Source of the DNA: Schistosoma haematobium
Lineage: Eukaryota; Platyhelminthes; Trematoda; Strigeidida; Schistosomatidae
NCBI RefSeq assembly: GCF_000699445.3
Contig: NC_067195.1
Coordinates: forward strand, 67,452,591-67,516,590
Direction of reading: 5' to 3'
DNA length: 64,000 bases
The translations under genes and the position numbers were made by a program. Positions 11,250-21,566 of the stretch are shown piece by piece (the first letter of the stretch is position 1; each line of letters begins with the position of its first letter). Under the pieces are notes generated by a model. That model searched no databases. It saw only the letters and a program-made list of their open reading frames with translations, and had not been told where the DNA came from.

Positions 11250-11861
11250 TACTTACTTACCTACTTACTTACGCCTGTTACTCCTAATGGAGCATAGGCC
11301 GCCGACCACCATTCTCCAAACCACTCTGTCCTGGACCTTCTTTTCTAGTTCCATCCAATTCTTGTTCATTTTTCTCATGTCTATTTCCATTTCCCGGCGT
11401 AATGTGTTCTTTGGTCTTCCTCTTTTCCTTTGGCCTTGGGGATTCCATGTGAGGGCTTGTCTTGTGATGCGGTTGGGTGGTTTCCTCAATGTGTGTCCTA
11501 TCCACTTCCAGCGCTTCTTTCTCATTCCTTCCTCCACTGGGATCTGGTTTGTTCTCTCCCACAGTACGTTGTTGCTAATAATGTCCGGCCAACGGGTCCC
11601 TCAGTTGTAAATATGCTGCTTTTGCTTTGCCGATCCGCGCTTTCACATCTGCATCAGATCCACCGTTTTCATCAATGATGCTGCCCAAATATGTAAAGGT
11701 TTTTACATCTTCCAAATCGTCTCCGTCAATTTTTATTGGATTGGTGCATGCTGTGTTGTATCGGAGAATCTTACTTTTCCCTTTGTGTATATTGAAACCT
11801 ATTGCTGCTGAGGCTGCTGCTACGCTGGTCGTCTTCACCTGCATTTGTTGTTACAATATAG
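11250..11861 (-). pseudogene. RTE LINE, second lineage, 5'-truncated with internal deletion
   Basis: On the minus strand this gives MQVKTTSVAAASAAIGFNIHK through GSIIDENGGSDADVKARIGK (11844 to about 11600). It jumps at about 11596 to the segment with RTHIEET/GHTLRK-type residues and [19 protein letters not shown], ending SNRRK. About 60 residues between ARIGKAKAAYLQL and the WERTNQ block are missing. The end carries a TAAG-type tail (ACTTACTTACC on the plus strand). The 8-bp direct repeats TACAATAT at 11242-11249 and 11862-11869 flank it. Wording such as [13 protein letters not shown] against [11 protein letters not shown] marks a lineage distinct from the 5011 element. Confidence 0.85.
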
Positions 11862-12090
11862 GTACATTATTTCTAAAGTGAAAAAGCGTTTTACCGTTTC
11901 AAAGATAGTAACTAGTTTTTAATTTAGCCCAACTTTCATATACTACGTTTTATGTAAACATATTGCAGAAAACTCTTTTGAAATTTTATAAAAGTATCTC
12001 GTTTTCAATAACAGATTCATGTAAAGATATTTATGATGATAGTTTCTATGTTATGAGTCTAAATAAATTATTCAATTGAACACTCTCATT

Positions 12091-12111
12091 CTGAGATATT
12101 TCTTATCTCAG
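12091..12111. repeat. Short perfect hairpin
   Basis: CTGAGATA pairs with TATCTCAG around a 5-base TTTCT loop, just left of the larger palindrome. No U tract follows, so it is not called a terminator. Confidence 0.6.
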
Positions 12112-12306
12112 GAAGAATGTATTTGTAAAATGTCAGTGAGTGAATTAGAAGTAAATTCAACGTTTCACTTGACAATCTGGTCCACAATTTTTCAAGGAAA
12201 TGTAATCTAATCAATATTTCCTTGAAACATTTTGGACCAGATTGTCAAGTGAAACGTTGAATTTACTTCTAATTCACTCGTCGAGATTTTACAAATACAT
12301 TCTTCC
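12111..12306. repeat. Imperfect palindrome of about 196 bp
   Basis: Left arm 12111-12200 (starting GGAAGAATGTATTTGTAAAA) is the near-complement of right arm 12217-12306, with a spacer of about 16 bp. Each arm, read outward from the spacer, holds GACCAGATTGTCAAGTGAAACGTTGAATTT-like sequence, and the GAAACGTT string resembles the 3' half of PLE-type hammerheads. No open frame lies inside. Confidence 0.8.
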
Positions 12307-12914
12307 TTTTTAATGTTTCACATCAACTCGGCGCCCAAATACTATGTAACTATTCGATCAAATTTAGACGAAAGTTCGTATATATTTGTTATCTCATTTC
12401 TTAATGATCATTTATATTATTGTATATTCATTTAATGATTGAAACAGTCTAGATTTTGTTTTATACTAGTAGTCGATTGCAATAAAAAGGAATTGTCATC
12501 ATTACATCTTCGAAAATTATTTCTGCGCAAATTTGTCATTGGATCTTGTTGTTTGTTTTTTTATTTTATTGAAAAAATAAAGCTTCAAGTTTCTATGTGA
12601 AAAACTTATTTTGTAACTTGATGTTTTTAATTGATATTTATGAGTTGATATTCTTTCGATCACTATTGAAATATCTGAATAATACGATCATGTTGAACTA
12701 TATAAAACATATAAAATCATAGTGTAAACTGTGAGAATTGTATGATTTCGTTATTAATTATTTATTTATTTAGGAAAATGTTTGAAAAGTGATTACAGTC
12801 AACAAAATCTAAACCACATTTTCATCAAAATTCATTTTAACATTAACTCAAATATCAACGCTTCTTGCTGACAAATGTAATTGAAAATGCATCATATATG
12901 AAAATATGAACAAT
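12307..12914. other. AT-rich DNA, nothing recognised
   Basis: Only A/T-rich sequence, with no ribozyme, tRNA-like or coding signal. Confidence 0.55.
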
Positions 12915-12923
12915 ATTGTTTTT

Positions 12924-13561
12924 TCAATGATTAAGATCATGAGTCAATTGAAGCTAGACCACCATAGAAAACCTGGAAGCACTGGGTGGTTGTTTCGTCC
13001 TATTGTGGGACTCCTCAACAATGTGCACCCACGACCCCGCCTTTTAGGATTCGAACCCAGGACCTATCAGTCTCGCGCGCGAGAGCTTGATCACCAGACC
13101 ATTGAGGTTTTCCGTGGTGATCTAGCTACAATTCACTCATGATCTCAACTATTTTGAAATTACTACAATCTCTACAACACCCTTTCTGATACTAATGAAC
13201 ATATGCTCACTAGTGACTCGCTTCAAGATGTATATCCTGTAGTTCTATTGAGAAGCAGTGACCAGTTGTGAGATAGTAACCTTTTGATGACAATGGTAGA
13301 TATATTGCTCAATTTCTTCAATTATTTGAAGTTAATTCGGCCAGCTTAGTAGTCTTGTGGTTAAGCGTTCACGGGCGAGATTGAATAGTCTTGGTTTCCG
13401 ATCCCGTTAGACGGGGTCATGGATTCGCACTGCTGAGGAGTCCCACAATAGGACGAAACAACCGTTCAGTGCTTCCAGGTTTTCTGTTGTGATCTAGCTT
13501 CAACTGACTCATGATCTCAACTATTGAAATCATTATAATATCCACAAAAACCCCTTCTAAC
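12924..13561 (+). mobile_element. Family B composite: inverted half plus 1.3 tandem units
   Basis: A minus-oriented piece (about 12930-13108: 3' end, hammerhead 12979-13026, tRNA-like) switches to plus at AGGTTTTCC. It runs to the 3' end (CCCTTTCTGAT, near 13195) and continues straight into a second complete plus unit (13210-13558) with 5' region, tRNA-like segment and hammerhead 13427-13472. ATTGTTTTT at 12915-12923 and 13562-13570 could be the target duplication for the whole composite. The minus hammerhead has lost the C of CTGA. The continuous plus part of more than one unit implies a multimeric template. Confidence 0.8.
13427..13472 (+). ncRNA. Hammerhead ribozyme, family B, core intact (GTT site)
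   Basis: Stem I GCACTG pairs with CAGTGC (6 of 6). The core is CTGAGGA, stem II GTCC pairs with GGAC around CACAATA, then GAAAC and AACC close a short stem III. The cleavage triplet is GTT, permitted by the NUH rule although usually slower than GTC. Confidence 0.8.
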
Positions 13562-13570
13562 ATTGTTTTT

Positions 13571-14545
13571 GATTAGATATATTGTTCACCTATATATGTT
13601 GTTCCACATCACAGTATGGGAATTTTTCAAACATAAAAAATATCTACATTAATTATACAGGTTGAAAATCAAAGCTCATAAAGAATGAATAATAATTTCA
13701 TTGATTTTTTCATAATGCCTAATCTTATGATCACTTACAATTATTTCAACTGACATCCTAGAACTTTATATCATACTACAGATATATTTGTAATATAGTA
13801 TTCAAACGTTTCTATTTTAATCGGATGTGTACCACACTATGATGACACGCACACACATACACATATATACCAATCTCTTGACAACTTAGCATATATATGT
13901 CTTTAAATCTTGATTTAAAAATACTACAGTTTGTAAGTAGTTGGCGTGAACTTAAAGAAACGAATGGAACCTATTCACCATAAATATTGTTCCTTGTCCT
14001 TTTTAAGTTGATGAATAGAGCATAACGTCTTCTATCTAACTATTTATATACTTTTTTTTAGAATTTTACCATCTGATTTCCCTTTATACAGGATGGAATA
14101 AATAAAAGTTTTATATATATAGTTTACTTTCTATACTCACATATATTTCTTTAATAAAATAGAATACTTTATAATATATTACGTCATTCTATTATACTGT
14201 ATGGATTAAATAATAAAACTATCGTTATATTTTTTACAAAAAGCTACAAACATAACTGGTGCCTTTTCCTAAATCATTTTATCTTGATAAAAAAATGCAG
14301 TAAGTATATTTTGAAGTTAAACTACGTTTTGTTTCTCATGATTAAATCATTTACCATGATGACAGATTTCCTCACTATTAAAACGAATATAACGTTTCAC
14401 AAGAATATAAAAAAGTCATTACAAATGCATATGATGAAGGAAAGTAACAACTAAACAATAACTAACCAATCAATGTTTTTTTTCTTAAACAAAAATCAAA
14501 CATCTACAAACTTAACTGAATCCAAAGATTTATTTGATTTTCAAA
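13571..14545. other. AT-rich DNA with a short CA-rich run
   Basis: A CA/TA-rich tract lies at about 13847-13872. Otherwise nothing is recognised. Confidence 0.55.
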
Positions 14546-14559
14546 GAAACTGGTTATTT

Positions 14560-15150
14560 TCAGAAGGGGTTTCGTGCAGATTTTAGAAATTTCACTGATT
14601 GAAATCATGAGTCAATTGAAGCTAGATCACCATGAAAAACCTGAATGCACTCAACGGCCGTCTCGTCCTAGTATGGGACTCCTCAGCAGTGCGCATCCAC
14701 GATCCCGCTCACCACCGCGAGATTCGAACCCAGGACCTATCAGTCTCGCGTCAGGCGCTTAACCAACTAGACCACTGAGCCGGTCGGCCGGCATCCAACA
14801 GTGTTAATGTCTAACTTCAACCAATCTGTGAAGTTGCACCACCGTACACTATTGTCATCAGTGAGCTGATATCTCACAACAGATCTGGTTGAACTCCACT
14901 TGTAACGGCTTCTCACTAGAATTCCAGGAGTATCTCTTGAAGTCAGTCTCTAGTGAGCAGATGATTATTTTCAGAAGGGGGTTTCTGGAGATTTTAGAAA
15001 TTTCACTGACTGAAATCATGAGTCAATTGAGGCGGGATCGTGGATGAGCACTGATGAGGAGTCCCATACTAGAACGAAACGGCCGTCCAGTGCTTTCAGG
15101 TTTTCCATGGTGGTCTAGCTTCAGTTGACTCATGATTTCAATCAGTGAAA
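14560..15150 (-). mobile_element. Family B composite: 1.2 minus units plus inverted half
   Basis: The mirror image of 12924-13561. A complete minus unit (14563-14965; hammerhead 14647-14692, tRNA-like near 14715-14785) runs straight into the 3' stub of a second minus unit (14966-15038). It then switches at TCAATTGAGGCGGGATC to a plus half with hammerhead-like 15048-15093. Near-repeats GAAACTGKTTATTT at 14546-14559 and 15147-15160 are the likely target duplication, partly overlapping the element end. The minus hammerhead has GAGA for GAAA. The plus one has lost the first core C. Confidence 0.8.
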
Positions 15151-15160
15151 CTGTTTATTT

Positions 15161-15794
15161 ATTAGATTTCTAGATTTAGTTTAGGGAAAATCTGAACTAA
15201 ACAATATTTTGAAAAGAAATTTTTCAATGGACTATATTAAACGTAATTCAGATATTCCAACGTGAAAATCGTCACATTATATAGTCTTTTGTAAAATAAA
15301 TGTATTAAATAATACAAATTGTATGTATAATCGAAATTATTATGAAAACGTATAATCGCCAATCTATCATGGAATCAGAAATAACACTAAAATTGAATGA
15401 GAAATTAGTGAAAAATATAATAAACAAGGAACGAATCAAGTGAAGAAATTTCAGTTAGTTTTTCATCATGGCTCTACACTAATATATCAATATGATTTAT
15501 AATAATGAAATAATACTCGTCGAGTGGATACGTTGCGTAATAATTACATAATGACATTTCAATTATAAATTATCATTGAGTAATTGAAAAAGAGAGGATT
15601 AATAATATTCAAAGTTATTATTCGAAAACCAAGAAGTTGCTACGTTGTATAATATATGAAAAAAGAGAAGGAACAGAATATTTTGATGAATGTTCAGTAG
15701 AATAGTAGTTATTTAAGAATCAAGAGATAAATGTTGAGAAAAAAATACAAAGTTCAAAAATACCAAGTTCAAAAAACAAGTACGAAAATTGTTC
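15161..15794. other. AT-rich DNA, nothing recognised
   Basis: No coding or RNA signal seen. Confidence 0.5.
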
Positions 15795-16505
15795 TGCTGC
15801 AACCACCCTTATACCGATGGCCATGGTAGCGAAAGTGGTTGTACAAACGTCTTTTGGATGCAAAGGTTAAGTTTGTGAACATGGATTGCGATGGGTTCAT
15901 CAATGTGCAAAAGACGCATTCGCAAACCATGTGGCAAATTTGATGGGATGTGTTAGATAACCTTAAAAGCCTTATTCAGTTCAACTTGATGACCTGTGCC
16001 AACCAAATGAGCGAGAATAGAACTCTTACTTGTCCTTTGCTCAGCCACAACGGATGGTGCTATGTTATACAATAACGAACTTGCCGAATTGTACGCCTTA
16101 TATAACTGGCCCCACAGAAGCAGTCGAATCGACAAATACACAGTGATTCGGCGAATTCAGATAATCTGTTTTTATTGGCCGTTTTTATTGTTGGGCGGTT
16201 GTAGAAGATAGCACTCAAGCTGGCTGCATCAAATGTTTTTTGTACCGCTTTTCTTAATCTCTGAGTCACAATTTCTTCAGTAGTATGATTTAGGGATTTC
16301 ATTGGGTGGCCATTCCTACTAAGTTACGAATATTAACCAATTCATCTACAATAGTATCATCCGAACAAATCATTATAGCACGATGAGTCAGGATCTTTAT
16401 CAAGTTCCTTTTGTATCTGATTGGTACTGCACTATAGAAATGAGTGTATTGTTCTGCTGTAGACTTTCTGTGTAACCCTCTATAATATAATGAATAAATT
16501 ATGTC
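15795..16505 (-). pseudogene. Penelope-like element, RT thumb to GIY-YIG nuclease, broken
   Basis: Minus-strand frames give, in order, a QYTHFYSAVPIRYKRNLIK segment with HRAIMICS and ELVNIRN (16520-16299), typical of the end of a PLE reverse transcriptase. Next come a linker (16302-16060) and a nuclease region with the cysteine-bearing FDCFCGASYIRRTIRQ, where family members usually read GASYIGRT. Then follow SSILAHLVGTGHQVELNKAF (about 16020-15960) and a C-terminal tail near 15940-15800 reading NLCIQKTFVQPLSLPWP. Frame changes between the pieces and the missing N-terminal RT half show it is dead. PLEs are the elements thought to move hammerhead repeats. Confidence 0.8.
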
Positions 16506-16658
16506 ATAACTCAGTTTCAATTTTCAAATAATTAGCTTAACCTTAATTGTTTACTAAAGTACACAAAATATTAGTTATTTAATGCCTATTTTATAGCTTT
16601 TCAATATAAAATATTAGAATATATTCAAGTGAGATTATTTGTTTATAGAATATCAAAA

Positions 16659-17092
16659 TAATCACTATGGTGTACCTGAGGAGGTTGTCAATATCATCTG
16701 GAGTTCATACGACGGATTACAGTGCAAAGCCGTGAATGGAGGACAGCTGACGGATGCAATCCATGTAAGGACTGAAGTCAGAAAAGGCTGCTTAATCTCC
16801 TACTTCTTCTTTCTTCTCTTGGTTGACTGGATTATGATGACGTAATAAAGTGAACAGCTCGGATTCAATCAACTGCCTCACGAGGCAAGCACTAGGTTGG
16901 AATCGTCAAGAGAATCGGGAAAGTGCAAGACCGAAGAACACACTGCACGGAGAATCGGAAGCAGACGTGAAAAGGATGAATAGCAACTAAAAAGAACTAG
17001 AAAGAATTGCCCTGGAAATGGCTGATGGAGAAGCTGGTGAGAGGCCTGTGCTCCTTCAGAAGGAGTAACAAGCTTAAGTAAAAGAAGTGAAG
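16659..17092 (+). pseudogene. RTE LINE fragment with internal deletion
   Basis: HYGVPEEVVNIIWSSYDGLQCK to LLVDWIMMT (16664-16845) matches the RT middle of the 5011 element but stops before the catalytic FADD. It is followed without a gap by the C-terminal region (about 16875-17070: CLTRQALGW-like, degraded RPKNTL, SFRRSNK-like) and an AAGCTTAAGTAAAAG tail. About 700 bp including the active site are gone. TATCAAAA repeats at 16651-16658 and 17093-17100 could be the target duplication. Confidence 0.8.
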
Positions 17093-17103
17093 TATCAAAA
17101 AAT

Positions 17104-17465
17104 TCTTGATATTTTCATTTTACCATCATCATTTTATGATTCGTTATTAGATATTTTTATCCTACATAAGAGTACAGCTGATCTTGTTTCTGTATTGAAA
17201 AAACAACAATATTTTAAATTAATGTATGTTTTGTTTTAGTTGACTGGATACTAATCACATCATTTAAAAAAAACATTAATTTTACTGAGTGGATAGTCGA
17301 ATAGCTAAATCACTTTAATAGAAAATGTATAATTGATTGTTCAGTTGTCAAAATACAATCACAGGTGAAATAAATACATTCTTTCTTTCTTTTTTTTGTT
17401 AACCAAATAGATAAAAATACTTTAAAAACAAGTATAACCAAAATTTTAAAATACCATCTGTTTTC
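17104..17465. other. AT-rich DNA, nothing recognised
   Basis: No signal beyond A/T-rich tracts. Confidence 0.5.
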
Positions 17466-17985
17466 AATTTACTTGGCATTGTTTGCCTGTATCTTCCCAA
17501 TGCTGTTTAGGACTACAATTGATCAGTTTCTTGTGCATCCTGTACGGATTGTCTCGATATTGTATTAAGTCACAAGCTATATAATTGAAGATGTATAGTG
17601 GCTAGCAGTGGAATCCAGGACACGCGTTTCGTCCTATTTGAGACTCGTCAGTTAGGTGTGCCTGAATCTCACAGTTGATGTTCACTCCAGACTCGAACCC
17701 AATACCGTTCGCTTCAAATATCATCGCGTTACCTACTTAGCTACTGAGTCCTGATAGCCAACTGCTTGTGCAATGGGGTGAAGTTTAAATTCACTTGATG
17801 TTGATTGTTTGTATCTTCCCATGGTTATTTAGGACTACAATTGATCAGTTCCTCGTTGACATATGTGCATCCTGTACGGGTTGCCTCGATATTGTCAAAA
17901 GCTTTATGAGCAAAGAAGGATAGTGGTTAGTGGTGGAATTCAGGACGAGCGTTTCGTCAGATTCGAGGCTCCTCAGCCTTAATCA
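17466..17985 (-). mobile_element. Family A tandem array, about 1.6 units
   Basis: On the minus strand: a partial unit (17985-17911), a complete unit (17910-17586) and the 5' part of a third (17585-17466). The two hammerheads (17938-17979 and 17613-17657) point the same way and are 325 bp apart, which gives the unit length. Each unit has the TTCACTTGATGTTG/GATCAGTT block, tRNA-like A and B boxes, and the ribozyme. Both ribozymes are weakened: 17613 has a mismatched stem I, and 17938 a broken stem II. Head-to-tail copies are the template expected to give unit-length RNAs by self-cleavage. Confidence 0.85.
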
Positions 17986-18490
17986 GTTATAAGAATGTGT
18001 TAGTAAATAATGAAACTGACGAGTTTTCGTGGTTCAACAACCATATTATTATTATCATTATTATTTAGTATTCCACAAAAAATGAGTTCAGCAAAGACTT
18101 AAAAATAACTGAATTTTCAGCTACAGTCGACATTCAGTCATCTAAACTAAAGGAGAATACTTACTTGGATTATGATAAATTATGTGAACATATCGTGAAC
18201 TGTCATAGATTTACGATAATTTTACAGACAAGGAGTCTGATGGAAATTCATCTCACGTGGAAGTAGTCTTTTTTGGGGCACAACTGAACACCACAGAGCT
18301 GTCTCATCGTGATTTACAATCTAAGGGTTTTACATGGATGGTGTTCAATATGGCGAATTAGACAAAGCAGGAAATATGAACCATATATCTATTATCATAG
18401 TATCCAATTATGTAGACTTAATGATCAAGTAATCACGATTGATTGATCACTGGGTGATGATCAATGTCATGTGTGTCAAGTCCTTATTTA
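17986..18490. other. AT-rich DNA, nothing recognised
   Basis: A TTA/ATT-rich tract lies near 18045-18070. No other feature is seen. Confidence 0.5.
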
Positions 18491-18705
18491 GTGCAGTCGA
18501 GGCCCGGATAGCTCAGTGGTAACGTCTTTGACTGTGAAGCTGAGTGACAAGAGATCGAATCCACCAGGGAGCACAAGTTCCTTCAAGATTACAGGTACAC
18601 CTTGCTGTCGAGTGCCAAGTAGCACGAAACGCGGGTCCAGGGTTTCCTGTTGACTACCTCCAACCACCATCTGATCAAGTAAAAACATATTGGTACATCC
18701 TTTAT
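18491..18705 (+). mobile_element. Family C tRNA-derived hammerhead SINE
   Basis: The tRNA-like head is the best preserved in the window. It has GCCCGGATAGCTCAGTGGTA (A-box part), a loop region, and GAGATCGAATCC (B box) at about 18504-18572. A linker with GGGAGCACAAGTTCC, a hammerhead-like fold (18599-18643) and a 3' part (CCTCCAACCACCATCTGATC) follow. It shares no linker sequence with families A or B, so it is a separate family with the same architecture. Confidence 0.75.
18599..18643 (+). ncRNA. Hammerhead-like motif, family C, one core change
   Basis: Stem I ACCTTG pairs fully with CAGGGT, allowing one G-U. Stem II GTGC pairs with GCAC around CAAGTA, and GAAAC, GCGG and GTC follow. The core reads CTGTCGA instead of CTGANGA, so the invariant A is T and activity is not expected in this copy. 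Confidence 0.7.
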
Positions 18706-18820
18706 TATTTTGCTTATATGAAAAAAAAAACATGATATAAGCTTGTTACATAACTTAATAATACTTTAAATCAAGTCACATTTCTTTGTTAAAAAATATC
18801 AGTGCACTGATGTAAGGCAT

Positions 18821-18935
18821 CAACAAACGCCGTCCAGTTCTTCCAGGTTTTCCATGATGGTCTAGCTTCAATTGGCTCATGATCTCAACTATCGAAATTG
18901 CTACAATCTCCACAAAACCCCTTCTGATACGAATA
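18821..18935 (+). mobile_element. Family B SINE, 3' fragment
   Basis: Starts at GCCGTCCAGT, a few bases before the expected self-cleavage position, and runs to CCCCTTCTGATA. The 5' region, tRNA-like part and most of the ribozyme are absent. Confidence 0.75.
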
Positions 18936-19530
18936 AGCAAATTTATATATTATAGACGTTATGAACAACGCTAATGTACATATGCTGCAATATGTATTAT
19001 ACATGGTGATGATTTACGGGAATTTTAGTAAGCAATACCGCTCAATTTTTTTTAAATGATCTAATTAAGTCATTATAGTTATTGTAAGACTATAGAAATA
19101 AATAGTGCAAACAGACATGCAAATATTTATAACAATAAAACAACTAATCAGTTAAAATAGAAAATCATACTAAAACAAAGTTATGCTAAAAATAATGTTC
19201 AAATGATATATCCCTAAAACATTAGGATTAATTGGGATAAGTATAATCTAAGCGGAAAAAAATGTATCTCTTTTAATTTTCCCAAATTTGATAGTAATGT
19301 GACTCTAGATTATTCAATGTTAATATTAAATTTATTTGTTTAATCCTTAAAAGATCAGTAAATTTTTTTTAAAACAATAAATATTTGGGTGTGACATAAT
19401 TTGGAACCTATGACACTGTAATAATAATCTGGGAAATGGTAATTCATGAAAACAAAAACGTTTATACATCCATATAGTTAATTTTCTTGTTAAAAATTTG
19501 TAAAACAATATGATTTTGAGGTGATAGAGA
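18936..19530. other. AT-rich DNA, nothing recognised
   Basis: No coding, RNA or repeat signal seen. Confidence 0.5.
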
Positions 19531-19865
19531 AGATTTGTAACTCAGATGGATGATTTTGATAGAGTTTTTTTCACTGAGCTGGATGATTTGTTCATGGAGC
19601 TTTCATCGTTTTTCTGAACGACATCATAAGCACAAACTTCAGGTAGAATTGAAGCTTGTCCTATAGACCTCGATGACAAGTTTAAAGTTAACAGTAATCA
19701 ATCAGCATCGAGGTCTACTAGCCAAGCTGTGAGCCATACGTAAAGACATTCGAACACTTCAATACTACCTGAAGTTTTTGCTGATGATGTCGTTCAGAAA
19801 AACGATTAAAGCTCCATGACCAAACCATCCAGCTCAGTGAACAAAACTCTATCAAAATTTGTAAA
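19531..19865. repeat. Inverted repeat, probable PLE terminal region
   Basis: Left arm (19531-19647: GAAGATTTGTAACTCAG to AAACTTCAGGTAG) is complementary to right arm (19757-19863: CTACCTGAAGTTTTTGCTG to ATCAAAATTTG) with scattered mismatches. An inner pair, GACCTCGATG and CATCGAGGTC, is nested inside. One arm alone recurs at 38166-38290. A degraded PLE reverse transcriptase on the plus strand begins shortly downstream, so this may be the element's own terminal repeat; that link is inferred from position. Confidence 0.65.
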
Positions 19866-19879
19866 GCAAGAATGAAAAA

Positions 19880-20765
19880 CATTTAGGGAAAGGGGTTTTT
19901 TCTAATTACCGAAGACTCATGAAACTGACAATCTTTTACGACCTTTGCAATTATCAATTCACCCTGTCATGAGATTTCTCTATGGGTACTCCATTTGATT
20001 GAGCCCATATGGAAAAAAAAACTATTTGTACACAGTTCAAAATATGGTTTTGAATTTATTTCTAGATTCGATAATATTTACTTCAACAGAAATTATACAC
20101 TTTCTTTTGATATTTAGACCTTGTTTAGTAGTGTCCTTGTAAAAGAAGCTACTGAAATCATATCCCGTTATGATAACAGAACCTTACAAGGAATAGATTA
20201 ATAGAAATATTATTTTCATACATGAAATATACAGTTTAGTGAAAGGTATGTTTGACAAATAGCTGGTAAAATGGGCAGTCTATTATGCTTCATATTTGCT
20301 GATATTTTTCAAGTACAACTAGAAAACATCAAATTAATGAAATTGATAAAGTAAAAGTGAATGGACTGGAGATATTTTGACGATATTTTCATCATATGTG
20401 ATAATAATGATCAAGCTGAGTGGTTAAATAGATGTTTTGGTTAAGCCCAACAACATTTTAATTCTCATGAGAGCATAAATCATAAAACAGAATAACTTTC
20501 TTGAACTTCATGATCACAAGAAATAATGGTGTTTTTATTTTACGTTTTCATATACAGAAATGTTCTCTGGACAGTGTTATATTTGCATTTTAACAGGATT
20601 TGTCTCATTTCTTATAAAAGTAGTCTGTTATGGACTTTGATTTTTTTGGAGGAGAACTAGACTAGTACCGAAGTGGTTCAATAACAAACAGGAAGTTATT
20701 CTAAGGATCTTAGTTAAGAATATCTATCTCATAAAGTTTATGAATGAGAAATTTAATTACACATA
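19880..20765 (+). pseudogene. Penelope-like reverse transcriptase, heavily degraded
   Basis: Plus-strand remnants follow PLE RT order: LYG near 19985 (weak), TLSFDI followed by a stop and TLFSSV (near 20095-20130), KMGSLL and IFADIFQVQLE (near 20268-20315), and the catalytic block RYFDDIFII (20370-20396; family YVDD/FDD). Next come FLNFMITRNNGVF (near 20490-20530), ISYKSSLL (near 20600) and LVKNIYLIKFMN (near 20710-20750). Stops and frameshifts interrupt all segments. The GIY-YIG nuclease end is not attached here. It is recognisable only by the order of short motifs. Confidence 0.7.
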
Positions 20766-21456
20766 AGTTTATGCGACAATCTGATATACTAAGAAAGAAT
20801 GTGCTTATTTAATTTTTAATAAATAAGGATTATTTTTATAGGTAGAATAGTTGTCAACTAAAGACCAACACTGAACTGACCTCCAGTAATTTAATAATCA
20901 CATATGTAATAATAAGGCTACCCAGGGAAACTAACCTGAATAACAGATATTTAAAAACTTCCAGTTGTATCTATCGATTCAGGTTCCCTGTTGTAGCCCC
21001 TATGTTTGTAATTCAAATAGTTTACTGCCTTGAAGACTTTATATACACATTGCAAAGAGTAACTCATCCTTTGCAAAACCTTACTAATTCTTGGAAGATT
21101 TTACGTATTTAATCATCAATTATTCTATTAGGATTAAGTGCTCTTGACAAAAAATCATAATTTGCAAAGAAAACTTTATTTTTACAATACAGCTGGATCA
21201 AAAAGGTGTATTCACTACTAACCATCTCATCTGACCAGTATTCTTAAATAACAGGAGTTGAAAAGAAGAATAAGTGACATAATAAACATCAACATGAAGA
21301 AAAGACAATAATAATTCATCAGGAAATCCTAGGATATGTGTTTATTTACTGAAATAATTCAAACGCTTTGAAATAGTTTACTTTAACTCGATTATGGTTT
21401 ACAATCAAATTTGTGGAGAATCATGACTTGGACTCATTACTGATAAACGTGAAACA
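20766..21456. other. AT-rich DNA, nothing recognised
   Basis: No coding or RNA signal seen. Confidence 0.5.
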
Positions 21457-21566
21457 AGTCAGTGAGTATCAACTCTGAGATGAAGGTATATTCAACTGAT
21501 CAGTCCCGAATAGGATAAAACATGTAGCCTGGATTCCAATGCTAGCCACCATCCATCATTGTTTAC
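21457..21566 (+). mobile_element. Family A SINE, 3' fragment
   Basis: Contains GTATCAACTCTGAGATG, a degraded hammerhead (21489-21534, GAAA lost to AAAA and the cleavage triplet changed), and ATTCCAATGCTAGCCACCATCC. The tRNA-like head is truncated. Confidence 0.7.

Noticed and set aside
12091..12111. Rho-independent-type terminator
   Set aside because: A short AT hairpin without a U tract, in a eukaryotic genome.
15048..15093. Perfect CTGATGA hammerhead core in the plus half of the 14560 composite
   Set aside because: The CTGATGA string is shifted relative to stem II and the family alignment; the true core position reads ATGAGGA, so it is a mutated copy.
17466..17985. CRISPR-like array
   Set aside because: The repeats are long transposon units of about 325 bp in a eukaryotic setting, with no short direct repeats and unique spacers.
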